DNA from: Arundinibacter roseus
GTDB lineage: Bacteria > Bacteroidota > Bacteroidia > Cytophagales > Spirosomataceae
Assembly (NCBI RefSeq): GCF_004348825.1
Contig: NZ_SMJU01000018.1
Coordinates: forward strand, 45,871-109,870
Length of the DNA stretch: 64,000 nucleotides
Direction of reading: 5' to 3'
The notes below the pieces were generated by a model, which saw only the letters and a list, made by a program, of their open reading frames with translations, was not told where the DNA came from and did not search any database. Position numbers and translations under genes: made by a program. Of the stretch, positions 20,800 to 30,683 are shown in pieces (the first letter of the stretch is position 1; the number at the start of each line of letters is the position of its first letter).

Positions 20800-23700
20800 C
20801 TATACCCATTCTGCTTCTTCGGTTTCGTGCGCAATGCGTTCAATGTTTTTCATACGTTCAAAATTTTTGGGGCGAGATAAAAACGTGTACATCGCCGGAA
20901 TTACGTAAAGCGTCAGAACGAGTGAAAACAGTAGCCCGCCCATAATTACAATTCCCATCGACATGCGGCTGCGTCCGGCCGAGCCCAACGCCAGCGCTAT
21001 GGGCATGGCACCCAGCACCGTAGCGAGGCTCGTCATCAAAATGGGCCTAAACCGCAACACCGCCGCCTGCCGGGCGGCTTCCTGAATCCCCATGCCTTTT
21101 TCCCGCAATTGATTCGCAAACTCGACAATTAAAATCCCATTTTTCGTAACCAGTCCAATCAACATAATCATTCCGATCTGACTGAAAATATTGAGCGTTT
21201 GGTCAAAAAACCACAGCGAAAAAACCGCTCCACCAATCGCCAGCGGCACGGTGAGCATGATGATAAACGGATCAACAAAACTTTCAAACTGCGCGGCCAG
21301 AATAAAATAAATCAGAATGAGCGCCAGAAAAAACGAGAAAAGTGTGTTGGAAGAGCTTTCGGCAAAATCGCGCGAAGCACCGCTTAGCTGTGTATAAATA
21401 CTTTCGTCGTTGAGCTTGTCGCGGGCAGCGTCCATGACGGCAATGCCGTCGCCGATGGTTTTGCCCGGAGCCAATGACGCCTGCACCGTGGCGCTCATGT
21501 AGCGGTTGAAGTGAAAAAGTTGCGGAGGGCTACTTTCTTCTTCGGCTTGTACGATGTTGTCGAGCTGCACGAGATTTCCCTGTGAATTTTTGACAAACAT
21601 ACTTTTCAGATCGAGCGGTTCGTCGCGGTTGGTGCGGTCAAACTGTCCAATCACCTGATACTGACGTCCATTCATGGTAAAATAGCCAAAACGCTGTCCG
21701 GCAAAAGCCAGCTGCATGGTTTGGGCCACATCGGCCACAGACACGCCTACGGCCTTTGCTTTTTCACGGTCTATCCGGATTTCGAGCTCAGGTTTACTGA
21801 ATTTCAGGTTCACGTCCGTCACCGCAAACGTGGGATCATCAGCAATTTCTGCCATGAATCTAGGGACGTACTCTCGCAGTTTTTCAAAATCGGGTGCCTG
21901 AATCACGTATTGCACGGGTAGCCCGCCCCGTGAATCGACAGAAATAGTTTGTTGCTGCACCACAAATGACTTGGCATCCGGTAGATTTTTGAGTCGTTTG
22001 GTAATCCAGTCGGCTATCTCCTGCTGACTCATATCCCGCTCTTTTTTATCCACGAGCGCAATCCGACCGTTGCCATTATTGACCGCACCCAGGCCCGAAT
22101 TGCCCGGAGCCGTAATGAGCATGATGCCTTTTTTTCCGGGCATCGAATCCATCAGCATCTGACTCACCGACTGCACGTAATTGTCCATAAACTCAAATGA
22201 AGAGCCTTCGGGAGACGTCATTGAAAGCCTGAACCAGTTGCGGTCGTCGAGCGGCGCAAGTTCGGATTGAAGATTTTTACCAAAAAACCAGATCATCCCC
22301 AACGTGAGTAAGATCAGCGGAAACGCTACCCAACGGACGTTCATGAAGTTATTGAGTGCCCGCCCGTAGCCGTTGGTAAGACCTTCAAAGAATGGTTCGG
22401 TTTTGGTATAAAACCAGCTTCTTTTCTGGTCTTTTTTGGCAAGATAGGCATTCAGCATGGGCGTGAGCGTGAGCGACACAAAGGCTGAAATGAGTACGGC
22501 CGCCGAAATCACAATCCCAAATTCCCGAAACAGTTTACCCACAAATCCCTCCATAAAAATAACGGGCAAAAACACCGACGCCAACGTTATGGACGTTGAC
22601 AAAACGGCAAAAAGGATTTCGTTGGACCCTTTGATTGCGGCTTCAATGGGGCTCATGCCCTCTTCTATTTTCTTAAATATATTTTCGGTGACCACAATTC
22701 CGTCATCGACCACCAAACCGGTGGCAAGTACAATAGCGAGCAGCGTAAGTACATTGACAGAAAAACCCATGAGATACATCACAAAGAAGGTCCCGATCAG
22801 CGAGACCGGAATATCGATCAGCGGCCGGAATGCTACTACCCAATCCCGGAAAAAGAGATAGATAATAATGATTACGAGCCCAATCGCAATCAACAACGTT
22901 TCGCCTACTTCTTCAATGGAGCGACGGACAAAAATGGTATTGTCAATGAGCGTTTCGAGTTCAAAATCTTTGGGAAGCTCGCGCTTGATGTCGGCCAAAC
23001 GACGGTTTACTTCATCCGAAATTTCGATATAATTAGCGCCGGGCATGGGCGTAATGGCAAGGCCGATCATGGGTACGTTATTGAGCCTCAGAACCGTTTC
23101 TTCGTTTTCGGGACCCAACGTAGCGTACCCTACATCCCGCAAATGAATGGTTTGGGTGGCGGTATTGGCTACAATCAAATTATTAAAATCCTCTTCCGAG
23201 CGAAATCGCCCGATGGTTTTTACGGTCAGTTCGGTGTTATTTCCGGCGATTTTTCCGCTGGGTAATTCCACATTTTCCCGGTCCAGGGCACGTTTCAAAT
23301 CCTGGGTCGTAATGCCGAGCGCTGCCATTTTTACAGGATCCATCCAAATCCGCATGGCGTAGCGCTTTTGGCCAAAAATCCGTATATCACTCACACCGTC
23401 AATTGTTTGCAGGCGCTGAGCAATCACGTTTTCGCCGTAGTCGCTCACTTCGAGGTGCGAGCGTGTAGAGCTTTGAAGCGTCAGCACAATAATCGGTTCG
23501 GAGTTTGCGTCGGCCTTGCTCACAATGGGCGGGCCGTCAATATCAAGCGGCAAACTCCGCACGGCTGAGCCCACTTTGTCGCGGACGTCGTTAGCGGCAC
23601 GTTCCATGTCGGCACCAATATCAAATTCAACCGTAATCTGACTGGCACCCTGACTACTCGTTGAATTAATGGATTTTATTCCTTCAATGCTATTGAGTTG

Positions 23701-23907
23701 TTTTTCGAGCGGCTCCGTAATCTGCGATTCGATAATGTCGGCATTGGCTCCCGTATAGCTTGTGCGGATCGAAACCACGGGCGGATCAATCGACGGAAAC
23801 TCACGCGTACCGAGGTAGGTAAAACCCAGAAAGCCAAACAAAATGATGAGCAGGTTCATCACGATGGCTAATACCGGCCGCTTAATTGATAAAGTTGAGA
23901 TACTCAT
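20800..23907 (-). CDS. RND efflux transporter permease (AcrB/MexB-like, HAE1)
   Basis: 1035 residues with the twelve-helix RND layout: one helix at the N terminus, a large periplasmic loop, six helices, a second loop and five helices. The proton-relay aspartate pair appears in TM4 (GLVVDDGIVVTENIF) and MFP/RND motifs such as DIRIFGQKRYAMRIWMDP are present. It exports drugs or other amphiphiles across the inner membrane with the adaptor encoded 22 bases upstream (23,930-25,006). No TolC-like gene is in this unit, so an outer-membrane factor must come from elsewhere. Confidence 0.92.
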   Translation of the reverse strand: MSISTLSIKRPVLAIVMNLLIILFGFLGFTYLGTREFPSIDPPVVSIRTSYTGANADIIESQITEPLEKQLNSIEGIKSINSTSSQGASQITVEFDIGADMERAANDVRDKVGSAVRSLPLDIDGPPIVSKADANSEPIIVLTLQSSTRSHLEVSDYGENVIAQRLQTIDGVSDIRIFGQKRYAMRIWMDPVKMAALGITTQDLKRALDRENVELPSGKIAGNNTELTVKTIGRFRSEEDFNNLIVANTATQTIHLRDVGYATLGPENEETVLRLNNVPMIGLAITPMPGANYIEISDEVNRRLADIKRELPKDFELETLIDNTIFVRRSIEEVGETLLIAIGLVIIIIYLFFRDWVVAFRPLIDIPVSLIGTFFVMYLMGFSVNVLTLLAIVLATGLVVDDGIVVTENIFKKIEEGMSPIEAAIKGSNEILFAVLSTSITLASVFLPVIFMEGFVGKLFREFGIVISAAVLISAFVSLTLTPMLNAYLAKKDQKRSWFYTKTEPFFEGLTNGYGRALNNFMNVRWVAFPLILLTLGMIWFFGKNLQSELAPLDDRNWFRLSMTSPEGSSFEFMDNYVQSVSQMLMDSMPGKKGIMLITAPGNSGLGAVNNGNGRIALVDKKERDMSQQEIADWITKRLKNLPDAKSFVVQQQTISVDSRGGLPVQYVIQAPDFEKLREYVPRFMAEIADDPTFAVTDVNLKFSKPELEIRIDREKAKAVGVSVADVAQTMQLAFAGQRFGYFTMNGRQYQVIGQFDRTNRDEPLDLKSMFVKNSQGNLVQLDNIVQAEEESSPPQLFHFNRYMSATVQASLAPGKTIGDGIAVMDAARDKLNDESIYTQLSGASRDFAESSSNTLFSFFLALILIYFILAAQFESFVDPFIIMLTVPLAIGGAVFSLWFFDQTLNIFSQIGMIMLIGLVTKNGILIVEFANQLREKGMGIQEAARQAAVLRFRPILMTSLATVLGAMPIALALGSAGRSRMSMGIVIMGGLLFSLVLTLYVIPAMYTFLSRPKNFERMKNIERIAHETEEAEWV

Positions 23908-23929
23908 AGTTTCGTGAATTACCTAAGGT

Positions 23930-25006
23930 TTAACGGTTGGTGGTTTTGGTGACCTTCACCGGAGAATCTGCTTTAATGGTCATAATTCCCGACACAATCA
24001 GCGAGTCGCCGGGCATCATCCCTTCTGTTACCTGAATCCGGTCGTCGGTGCGCAGGCCCGTGGTCACGAGTACTTCCTGCGCTTTCCCGTTTTTCACTAC
24101 GTATACTTTTTTCCCTTTCAGAATCGGCACGATAGCTGCCGTTGGAATCATGAGTGCATTGGCATTTCCGCTCAAATCGGTCAATACTTTTACGAACATT
24201 CCCGGCACAAACAACCGACCGGGATTTTGAGTAATGGCCCGCACGCGTTGCGTTCGCAGACTTTCGTCTACTTTGGGGTCAAGCGCAATGACGCGGGCCG
24301 AGTAGCGCGCCGCATCGCCGTCGAGACTCAGCTGCACGGTGCTTCCCAGGCGAATATCCCGGGAATATTTTTCAGGAATTGTAAAATCTACTTTTACCGG
24401 ATTGGTCTGTACGAGCGTCACTACCGAAGTGCCGGGCGACATGTACGCGCCTTCGCTCACGTTTTTCAGGCCGATCGTTCCGGTAAAGGGCGCCCGGATT
24501 TCGGTTTTTTCTAACTCTGCCAGAATAATCTCTTTATCGGCTCCCAGCGTTCGGACATTATTCATCGCAATTTCATACTCCTCTTTACTGATCGCCTCAA
24601 TTTCCATCAGCTTTTTCTGGCGTTGTTCAATATTTCGTGAAAGTGCGGCATTGTATTCGAGCTTGGCAAGTTGCGCCTGCAAATCTTTGTCGTTGATCTT
24701 GGCAATAAGCTGCCCTTTGGCCACCACGGCTCCTTCCTTAATATTCAGTTTGACAAGCCTTCCCGCAATTTCGGCTTTCAACTCTACTTCTTCGTTGGGT
24801 ACTACCGTACCGGAAGCATACAAGATATTATCGATTTTTTCAGGCTTGGCCACGTACACTTCTACCGGCACCGCTCCGCCCGATGATTTGCCAGCAGCAG
24901 GTGCTGATTTTTCACTATTTTTTTTTGAGGAAGAAGAAGGAAAAAAATAAATCTTGCCAATCACGAGCGAAAGAATGATTCCAACCAAAATAAGAATGGG
25001 ACGCAT
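23930..25006 (-). CDS. RND efflux periplasmic adaptor (membrane fusion protein)
   Basis: 358 residues: N-terminal membrane segment, Ser/Lys linker, then the split lipoyl domain (VVPNEEVELKAEIAGRLVKL ... APFTGTIGLKNV), a short alpha-hairpin, beta-barrel and membrane-proximal domains (DRIQVTEGMMPGDSLIVSG). It links the RND pump to an outer-membrane channel. First gene of a two-gene minus-strand operon. No upstream regulator gene is adjacent. Confidence 0.9.
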   Translation of the reverse strand: MRPILILVGIILSLVIGKIYFFPSSSSKKNSEKSAPAAGKSSGGAVPVEVYVAKPEKIDNILYASGTVVPNEEVELKAEIAGRLVKLNIKEGAVVAKGQLIAKINDKDLQAQLAKLEYNAALSRNIEQRQKKLMEIEAISKEEYEIAMNNVRTLGADKEIILAELEKTEIRAPFTGTIGLKNVSEGAYMSPGTSVVTLVQTNPVKVDFTIPEKYSRDIRLGSTVQLSLDGDAARYSARVIALDPKVDESLRTQRVRAITQNPGRLFVPGMFVKVLTDLSGNANALMIPTAAIVPILKGKKVYVVKNGKAQEVLVTTGLRTDDRIQVTEGMMPGDSLIVSGIMTIKADSPVKVTKTTNR

Positions 25007-25221
25007 GAGTAGTTATTTGTGAAATAAAAAACAAAAAAACTTCATATAGTACAAGGAAAAGAAGGTTCCTGCAACTACCTGTAAATCTATAAAAAACAGA
25101 AGTAGCTTTTGTTCTACTACCCGGTCAGGTTCCAATTTGTTTTGACCATTTGCAGCTCTACCAAACAATCATTTGTGGTTAGTTAAACTCTTTTACCCAG
25201 TTGATTTGTAACCGTGCGAGT

Positions 25222-25263
25222 AAAAAAAACGAAGCGGACAATCCCTGAGGATCATCCGCTTCG
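25222..25263 (-). terminator. Terminator of hpf
   Basis: CGAAGCGGA and TCCGCTTCG (9 bp, 16-base loop) are followed, on the minus strand, by a run of eight T. The rest of 25,007-25,298 shows no gene; it should carry the promoter of the efflux operon, but no TAnnTTTG box is clear. Confidence 0.85.
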
Positions 25264-25298
25264 CGGGTATTTTATCTAAACAAAAAGGCTTGCAGCCG

Positions 25299-25667
25299 TT
25301 AGTCTTCTATCTCATTTTCTTCTGCTTCTACCAATTCCGCCACCTCGGGGAGCCGGGGCGCCCGCGTTTCTTTTCGTTTATCTTTAAATTTTTTAACCTG
25401 CATTTTCAACGATTCTACTGCTAAATCGGTGGCTTCCTCAAAGGTAGTTCCCTGCTCTTTCACAAACATTGTTCCGCCGGGCACATACAGTTTTACTTCC
25501 AGAAGCTTGGTATGAATCTTATTCGTATCACTTCCATCCAATTTAAGAAAAACCTCTCCACTCGTGATCCGGTCATAGAACGTATCGAGTTTGTCCATTT
25601 TCTGTTGAATAAACGCCAGCAAACTTGCGTCGGCGTCGAAATGGATGGCTTGCATTTGCAGTCTCAT
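25299..25667 (-). CDS. hpf: Ribosome hibernation-promoting factor, short form
   Basis: 122 residues of the HPF/YfiA family: MRLQMQAIHFDADASLLAF, then EVKLYVPGGTMFVKEQGTTF and DLAVESLKMQVKKFKDK. It binds the 30S decoding centre and inactivates ribosomes in stationary phase. It lacks the long-form C-terminal dimerisation domain and ends in an acidic tail. The ATG at 25667 fits the family better than the GTG two codons upstream. Confidence 0.88.
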   Translation of the reverse strand: MRLQMQAIHFDADASLLAFIQQKMDKLDTFYDRITSGEVFLKLDGSDTNKIHTKLLEVKLYVPGGTMFVKEQGTTFEEATDLAVESLKMQVKKFKDKRKETRAPRLPEVAELVEAEENEIED

Positions 25668-25891
25668 AAGCACTATTGTTTAAGGTAAAACATACATTCT
25701 GCCGTTCTTCATTCCGAAGACCGGAGATAAAATAGCGCTTCGGGATCGGTGATTTCATCCCGAATCGCTACTCGTCCCGGTCAGTGCCGGATGACGAATC
25801 GGTAGACTAAATCAAATCATTTTTAGTCAGAATGTCAAGTGGCCTGCCTATGTTTTTTTCCTTATAAAATTCTATTGACCCCAGGAATCGA

Positions 25892-26194
25892 TCAAATTTC
25901 TTCCAGCAATGAGCGGAACGAAACGTAGCGCTCTTTGTATCTTTCGTGGAGTTTTTGTTGTAAATCAGCCTGATACTCGTCCTGATAGCGCTGAAAATCT
26001 TCCAGCGAATTAAATTCAAACTGAATGGAATAAGTCGTTCCTTCGTTTTCAATTTCGGTTAAAAGTCGCAAAACCTTGTGCGAAACCGGCAGGCCCGTGG
26101 CCAGGTAATCGGGAATGTGTACCGTACGCATCCAATGCAGCCACTCCTGCTCGGCCATTCGGCTGATGTTGACGGTGATGTTGTATAAAATCAT
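25892..26194 (-). CDS. DUF4286 family protein
   Basis: 100 residues that look like DUF4286, a small ferredoxin-like fold common in Bacteroidota: MILYNITVNI at the N terminus, WLHWMRTVHIPDYLATG, and a helix with Gln/Glu-rich residues near the C terminus. Function unknown. A perfect TAnnTTTG box lies upstream on the minus strand (26,231-26,238), making it divergent from the membrane protein at 26,339. Confidence 0.75.
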   Translation of the reverse strand: MILYNITVNISRMAEQEWLHWMRTVHIPDYLATGLPVSHKVLRLLTEIENEGTTYSIQFEFNSLEDFQRYQDEYQADLQQKLHERYKERYVSFRSLLEEI

Positions 26195-26230
26195 AGGGGT
26201 AAATTTGATGCAAAACGTTTTTTACAGCCC

Positions 26231-26238
26231 CAAAGGTA
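26231..26238 (-). promoter_or_regulatory. Probable -7 box for the DUF4286 gene
   Basis: TACCTTTG on the minus strand, 37-44 bases before the ATG. No -33 TTTG is evident. Confidence 0.5.
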
Positions 26239-26270
26239 ATTCCTTTCTTTCGTTCCTCCCTTTCGCTGTA

Positions 26271-26302
26271 TTTGTACAGACTCTTTTTCGGGACTACCTT
26301 TG
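26271..26302 (+). promoter_or_regulatory. Strong Bacteroidota-type promoter
   Basis: TTTG (26271-26274), 20 bases, TACCTTTG (26295-26302). Both boxes match the consensus and would give a leader of about 30 bases before the ATG at 26339. It is divergent from the DUF4286 promoter. Confidence 0.75.
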
Positions 26303-26338
26303 CGGGCAGAATCATTCATCCTTTTAATTTTCACCAAC

Positions 26339-26758
26339 ATGAACATTCTTGTACATGCGCATTCGGGCCTACGCTATGTCGTGCTTGCCCTGCTGATTGC
26401 CGCTATCGGCTCGGCCTATTCCAAATGGCAGCAAAACGACGGCAACGACAACAAGCTTTATTCCTTTGCGCTCATTTCCGCTCATATTCAACTGCTGATC
26501 GGTCTGATACTGTATGTGATGAGCCCCAAAGTTGATTTCAGCATGATGGCCGACAAACTGTATCGTTTTTATACCGTTGAGCACAGCCTGATGATGATCG
26601 TGGCGCTTGTGCTGATCACCGTCGGACGGGTTCGTTCGCGCAAGGCCGTGGCCGGTTTGAAGCACCGCACCATTCTTTTCTATTATGGCATGGCGCTCAT
26701 CCTGATTTTGATTTCGATTCCCTGGCCTTTCCGCAATTTGGGAGCAGGCTGGTTCTGA
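26339..26758 (+). CDS. Small four-helix membrane protein, cytochrome b-like
   Basis: 139 residues with four hydrophobic helices (about 8-28, 42-62, 80-98, 110-128). Histidines occur in or next to helices (NILVHAHSGLRY, SAHIQLLIGLI, VEHSLMMIVALV, KHRTILFYYG), a pattern that could bind haem, as in proteins annotated cytochrome B in Bacteroidota. The ATG at 26339 follows a strong promoter; a frame from 26300 would start inside it. Function uncertain. Confidence 0.7.
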   Translation: MNILVHAHSGLRYVVLALLIAAIGSAYSKWQQNDGNDNKLYSFALISAHIQLLIGLILYVMSPKVDFSMMADKLYRFYTVEHSLMMIVALVLITVGRVRSRKAVAGLKHRTILFYYGMALILILISIPWPFRNLGAGWF

Positions 26759-26782
26759 GTAAGTTTTAGTTAGTAAGACAGG

Positions 26783-26827
26783 CCGGGTAATTACTTTTTA
26801 TGTAAAAAGTAATTACCCGGTTTTTTT
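26783..26827 (+). terminator. Strong terminator that abuts the next start codon
   Basis: CCGGGTAATTACTTTTT pairs over 17 bp with its complement (loop ATGT), then seven T, then immediately the ATG of the PQQ dehydrogenase gene at 26828. It should end the transcript of 26,339-26,758 and leaves no room for a normal leader of the next gene. Confidence 0.85.
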
Positions 26828-28942
26828 ATGAAAATCAAATACTACCTCCTGTTATTGACGGCTGCTGTTGCGGCTGCTCTGCTGGTCAATTTTACACAAA
26901 TTTCCTCCGTCGGTACTTCCGAATGGCGCGAGTATCTGGGTGGTCCGGACCGGGCGCATTATTCTCCACTCAAACAAATTACGCCCGAAAACGTCAGTCA
27001 GTTGACGATGGCCTGGCAGTACCAAACCGGTGACAGCGGACAAATGCAGTGCAATCCCATTGTGGTGGATGGCGTTTTGTTTGGTACTACGCCTTCGGTG
27101 CAGGTCTTTGCGCTCGATGCCGCCACGGGCAAACAACTGTGGCGCTTTGCCGACTCCCGCGACCCGCAATGGTACAACACAAGCCGGGGCGTGACCTATT
27201 GGGCCGATGGCTCCGACAAACGAATTCTGTTTACCGCCGGGCCGTGGCTCTATGCACTCAATGCCCAAACCGGGCAAATCATTGAGTCGTTCGGCGACGG
27301 TGGGCGGGTGAGCCTCCGCCTCGGATTGCCCGAAAATGCGCAGGATAAGTTCATTTGCTCCAACACACCCGGCACAATTTATAACGATCTGATCGTAATG
27401 CCCGTTCGGCTTTCGGAAGGCCCCGATGCCGCCCCCGGCCACATACGTGCGTTCAACGTGCGCACAGGTGCTCTGGCCTGGACATTTCGAACGATTCCGC
27501 ATCCGGGCGAGGCTGGCTACGAAACCTGGGGCAAAGACAACTGGAAAAATACCGACGTAGGCGCTGCCAACAATTGGGCGGGCATGGCCGTAGACCGCGA
27601 GCGGGGTATTCTGTATGTACCCACGGGATCGGCGGGTTATGATTTCTATGGCGGCAACCGTCCCGGCGACAACCTGTACGCCAACTGCCTGCTGGCACTG
27701 GATGCCGCTACGGGAAAGCGTAAATGGCATTTTCAGTTTATCCATCACGACGTCTGGGACCGTGACCTGCCCTCGCCGCCTACGCTGGTGCAGGTGCGGC
27801 GCGGAGGCAAAGTCATTGATGCCGTAGCACAAATCACTAAGTCGGGTTTTGTGTTTGTGTTTGACCGGGTGACGGGCAAATCGCTTTTTCCTATCAAAGA
27901 AATACCCGTCCCGACCAACGGACTTCCGGGTGAGTTCCCCTCGCCTACCCAACCCGTACCACTCCGTCCGGCGCCATTTTCCCGCCAAACGATCGGCCCA
28001 ACTGACGTAAACCCGTACGCAGAAGACAAAGAAGAATTGCTGGCTAAGCTCCGGACGATTCGACATAAAAACCAATTTGAACTTCCGTCCGAGGAAGGAA
28101 CGCTCATCTTTCCTGGCTTTGATGGCGGCGGTGAATGGGGCGGCCCGGCCTACGATGCCGAGTCGGGAATGCTGTATATCAATTCCAACGAAATGGCCTG
28201 GGTCATGAAAATGGAACCCGTTCTGCAAGCCAATGAACTCGCCGACCTGACGCCGGGGCAGCGGGTGTACCGCATCAACTGTGCCGCGTGCCACGGCGTC
28301 GAACGTGCCGGAAATCCTCAAAGTGGGTATCCTTCACTCGTAGACATTGGTACCCGCCGGGACCGGGATTATGTGCATACGCTGGTAAAAAACGGGAAAG
28401 GCATGATGCCAGGCTTTGGTTATCTCAAAGAAGAAGAACGAGCGGCTCTGATGGCCTATTTATTTAATGAAGAAAAAAAAGAAGTAGGGAAAAGCGTACA
28501 GGCGACCACGTTTCCGCTGCCCTATAAAATGGATGGATATAACAAGTTCCTGGACAAAAACGGCTACCCCGGCATCAACCCGCCCTGGGGACAGCTGAGT
28601 GCCCTGAACCTAAACACCGGAGAATATGCCTGGAAAATTCCGTTGGGGGAGTTTAAAGAACTTAGCGCAAAGGGCATTCCGCCGACGGGCTGCGAAAATT
28701 ACGGCGGACCGGTGGTTACAGCAGGTGGTGTTCTATTTATTGCTGCCACCAAAGACGGCATGTTTCGGGCGTTTGACAAGCGCACTGGTAAACTGCTTTT
28801 CCAAACAGAACTGCCCGCAGGTGGTTTTGCCACTCCGTCAGTCTACGAAGCCAACGGCAAACAATACGTCGTGATTGCCTGCGGCGGCACCAAACTTGGC
28901 ACCAAAAAAGGAGATAGCTACGTGGCTTTTGCACTTCCCTGA
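26828..28942 (+). CDS. PQQ-dependent dehydrogenase with haem c domain
   Basis: 704 residues: N-terminal signal peptide or anchor (YYLLLLTAAVAAALLVNF), then an eight-bladed quinoprotein propeller with repeated W-motifs (FALDAATGKQLWRF, ALNAQTGQIIESFGDGG, AFDKRTGKLLFQTELPAGG). A cytochrome c domain is inserted near residues 470-550 with the haem motif CAACH and a likely Met ligand in KGMMPGFGYL. It should oxidise a sugar or alcohol in the periplasm and pass electrons through the haem. Substrate unknown. Its ATG directly follows a terminator T-run. Confidence 0.87.
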   Translation: MKIKYYLLLLTAAVAAALLVNFTQISSVGTSEWREYLGGPDRAHYSPLKQITPENVSQLTMAWQYQTGDSGQMQCNPIVVDGVLFGTTPSVQVFALDAATGKQLWRFADSRDPQWYNTSRGVTYWADGSDKRILFTAGPWLYALNAQTGQIIESFGDGGRVSLRLGLPENAQDKFICSNTPGTIYNDLIVMPVRLSEGPDAAPGHIRAFNVRTGALAWTFRTIPHPGEAGYETWGKDNWKNTDVGAANNWAGMAVDRERGILYVPTGSAGYDFYGGNRPGDNLYANCLLALDAATGKRKWHFQFIHHDVWDRDLPSPPTLVQVRRGGKVIDAVAQITKSGFVFVFDRVTGKSLFPIKEIPVPTNGLPGEFPSPTQPVPLRPAPFSRQTIGPTDVNPYAEDKEELLAKLRTIRHKNQFELPSEEGTLIFPGFDGGGEWGGPAYDAESGMLYINSNEMAWVMKMEPVLQANELADLTPGQRVYRINCAACHGVERAGNPQSGYPSLVDIGTRRDRDYVHTLVKNGKGMMPGFGYLKEEERAALMAYLFNEEKKEVGKSVQATTFPLPYKMDGYNKFLDKNGYPGINPPWGQLSALNLNTGEYAWKIPLGEFKELSAKGIPPTGCENYGGPVVTAGGVLFIAATKDGMFRAFDKRTGKLLFQTELPAGGFATPSVYEANGKQYVVIACGGTKLGTKKGDSYVAFALP

Positions 28943-28985
28943 AAGGGTTTAGGAAAGAGGGTAAGTATCCAAAACAAGATCTACC

Positions 28986-30683
28986 ATGAATACCTACGGT
29001 TGGTTCTGTATTCTTCTGAGTTGTTTGGCTACTTTTTGTTCAGCACAAAACAACCACACGAGCGAGCCGAAGGCTTTGCCGATTGCCCTTCCGTGTACCG
29101 CAGGCCCAAAAATCATGGGCATTGGCGAAATTTCGGAAACGGGCGCGCGGGTGCAGTTTCATGGAGAAAATATCTTTGGGCTCAGCTACGAAATCCAAAA
29201 AGAAGGACGCTCCATTCATTCCGGACAGGTAGTGCCTGCTTCTAATGTTATCCGCATTCACTATCCAAACCAATCGCCGGGAACGTATCAATTGGTTCTT
29301 TCTGGAACAACCTGTACCGGCACCGATCAGCAATCGTTCACGATTTCCCCTCCTGCTGTTAATGCTGCCCTTACGCACGTATCCAAACGCAGCAAGGCGC
29401 GGGCGGCTTCCCGGGATTCCTACGAATTATTTCTGAACACTACCGGTTACGGCTACGAGCCTGATGCCAAAAATGGTCTTCATCCCGACTGGCCCGAACG
29501 CATCGAGGCCTTTCGGTTTTCCTGGGGCTACGGCATCACGGGCATCCGGCTGTGCGTTCGCTGGAACGACTGGGAGCCGACCGAGGGGCAGTTTACCAGG
29601 GAAGGCCTGCAAAAAGTGATTGCCTACTGCCGGACCCGGGGGTTGAAACTAAGCGTATTTTTCTGGCCATGGCGCATGCAGGGAGACGGCTTCATTCCCG
29701 AAGGGCACCAAGTGACCGGACACCGGGGCAGGCCGCACGAACTGGATGGAACCAAACGCATGGGTTCGCTGGCGTCTGAACCTGTAAACGCCAAACTTTA
29801 CCGGGCCGTACACGCACTCGCTCAGGAACTAAGTGCTTATGAAGGAGGCTATTACATGAGCATTGGCACAGCAAGTGCCGAGGAATTTACCAACCCGGTG
29901 ATTGGCGAAGGATCCGGCGGGCCCAAAGAAATTACCGGTTTTGAACCTGTTTTTCAGGAAGGCTTCCGGCTGTTTCGACAGGAACGCGGGCAGCCGTACG
30001 TCAGGCCCACTATTCGCGAATGGGACGCCGGTGCCGCACTCGACATGAGTGATGAGGCAGGCAAAGACTTTGCCCGGTATATTTCGCTCAACCTGACCCG
30101 TTACTTTCAAAACTTTGCCCAGGCGGTCAAAGAAGGTTCGCAGGGAAAACTGCTGACGGTATTTATGTATCCCGACGTAGGCTCGCCCCAAAATGCCTGG
30201 TATCTGCACGCCAACCTGGGACAACAAGCCGCCGAGGCCGACGCCCTGTTTGGAACCGATGGCATTGACCGCACCGACAACCACCGGAAGTTACTGGTCA
30301 ATGCGGTCAATTTGGGCATGGAAAAAATCAGCATGAACGAGTACGACCCGATTGACCTTGGAAGCGACGGCCCTTACTGCTCAGGCATTGACCTGACTCA
30401 AATGAACCGGGAATTTCAAAAAAGCTACACGGCCGGCGTGCAGGTTATTCACCTGGCGATGTCCTTTTGTCCAGCCGAAATTAAAGGCATGGAGCCCCAC
30501 CTCCGAAACCTGCACCGACGCTATTTTAACAAACCTTACCTACGACCTCAACGGCGCGTTACGCCCGTTTCCATCACACCGGCGTTCTGGCAGGGAGAAG
30601 AAATTTTTGCCCCCTCCTGGACCGGCAATAACTACCTCAAACCCATTAATGATGATTTTTGGGGAGAGATTCGGAAGGATTAG
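28986..30683 (+). CDS. Secreted protein with Ig-like and TIM-barrel-like (glycosidase-like) domains
   Basis: 565 residues with a signal peptide (cleavage near CSAQN). A beta-sandwich domain (about 30-125) precedes a domain that looks like a (beta/alpha)8 glycoside hydrolase: WGYGITGIRLCVRWNDWEPTEG, VIAYCRTRGLKLSVFFWPW, YYMSIGTASAEEFTNP with a possible acid Glu, and KISMNEYDPIDLG with a possible nucleophile. The family is not recognised with certainty; GH42-like is a guess. It follows the PQQ gene by 43 bases and is probably co-transcribed. No gene is seen in 30,684-30,880. Confidence 0.6.
   Translation: MNTYGWFCILLSCLATFCSAQNNHTSEPKALPIALPCTAGPKIMGIGEISETGARVQFHGENIFGLSYEIQKEGRSIHSGQVVPASNVIRIHYPNQSPGTYQLVLSGTTCTGTDQQSFTISPPAVNAALTHVSKRSKARAASRDSYELFLNTTGYGYEPDAKNGLHPDWPERIEAFRFSWGYGITGIRLCVRWNDWEPTEGQFTREGLQKVIAYCRTRGLKLSVFFWPWRMQGDGFIPEGHQVTGHRGRPHELDGTKRMGSLASEPVNAKLYRAVHALAQELSAYEGGYYMSIGTASAEEFTNPVIGEGSGGPKEITGFEPVFQEGFRLFRQERGQPYVRPTIREWDAGAALDMSDEAGKDFARYISLNLTRYFQNFAQAVKEGSQGKLLTVFMYPDVGSPQNAWYLHANLGQQAAEADALFGTDGIDRTDNHRKLLVNAVNLGMEKISMNEYDPIDLGSDGPYCSGIDLTQMNREFQKSYTAGVQVIHLAMSFCPAEIKGMEPHLRNLHRRYFNKPYLRPQRRVTPVSITPAFWQGEEIFAPSWTGNNYLKPINDDFWGEIRKD

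Noticed and set aside
20621..20809. 62-codon minus-strand ORF between the efflux gene and ahcY
   Set aside because: Lys/Phe/Ile-rich translation of AT-rich spacer DNA overlapping the efflux gene end; no start signal.
26852..28321. 489-codon ORF on the minus strand
   Set aside because: It is antisense to the PQQ dehydrogenase, whose domains and haem motif are clear; the antisense protein has no coherent domain.
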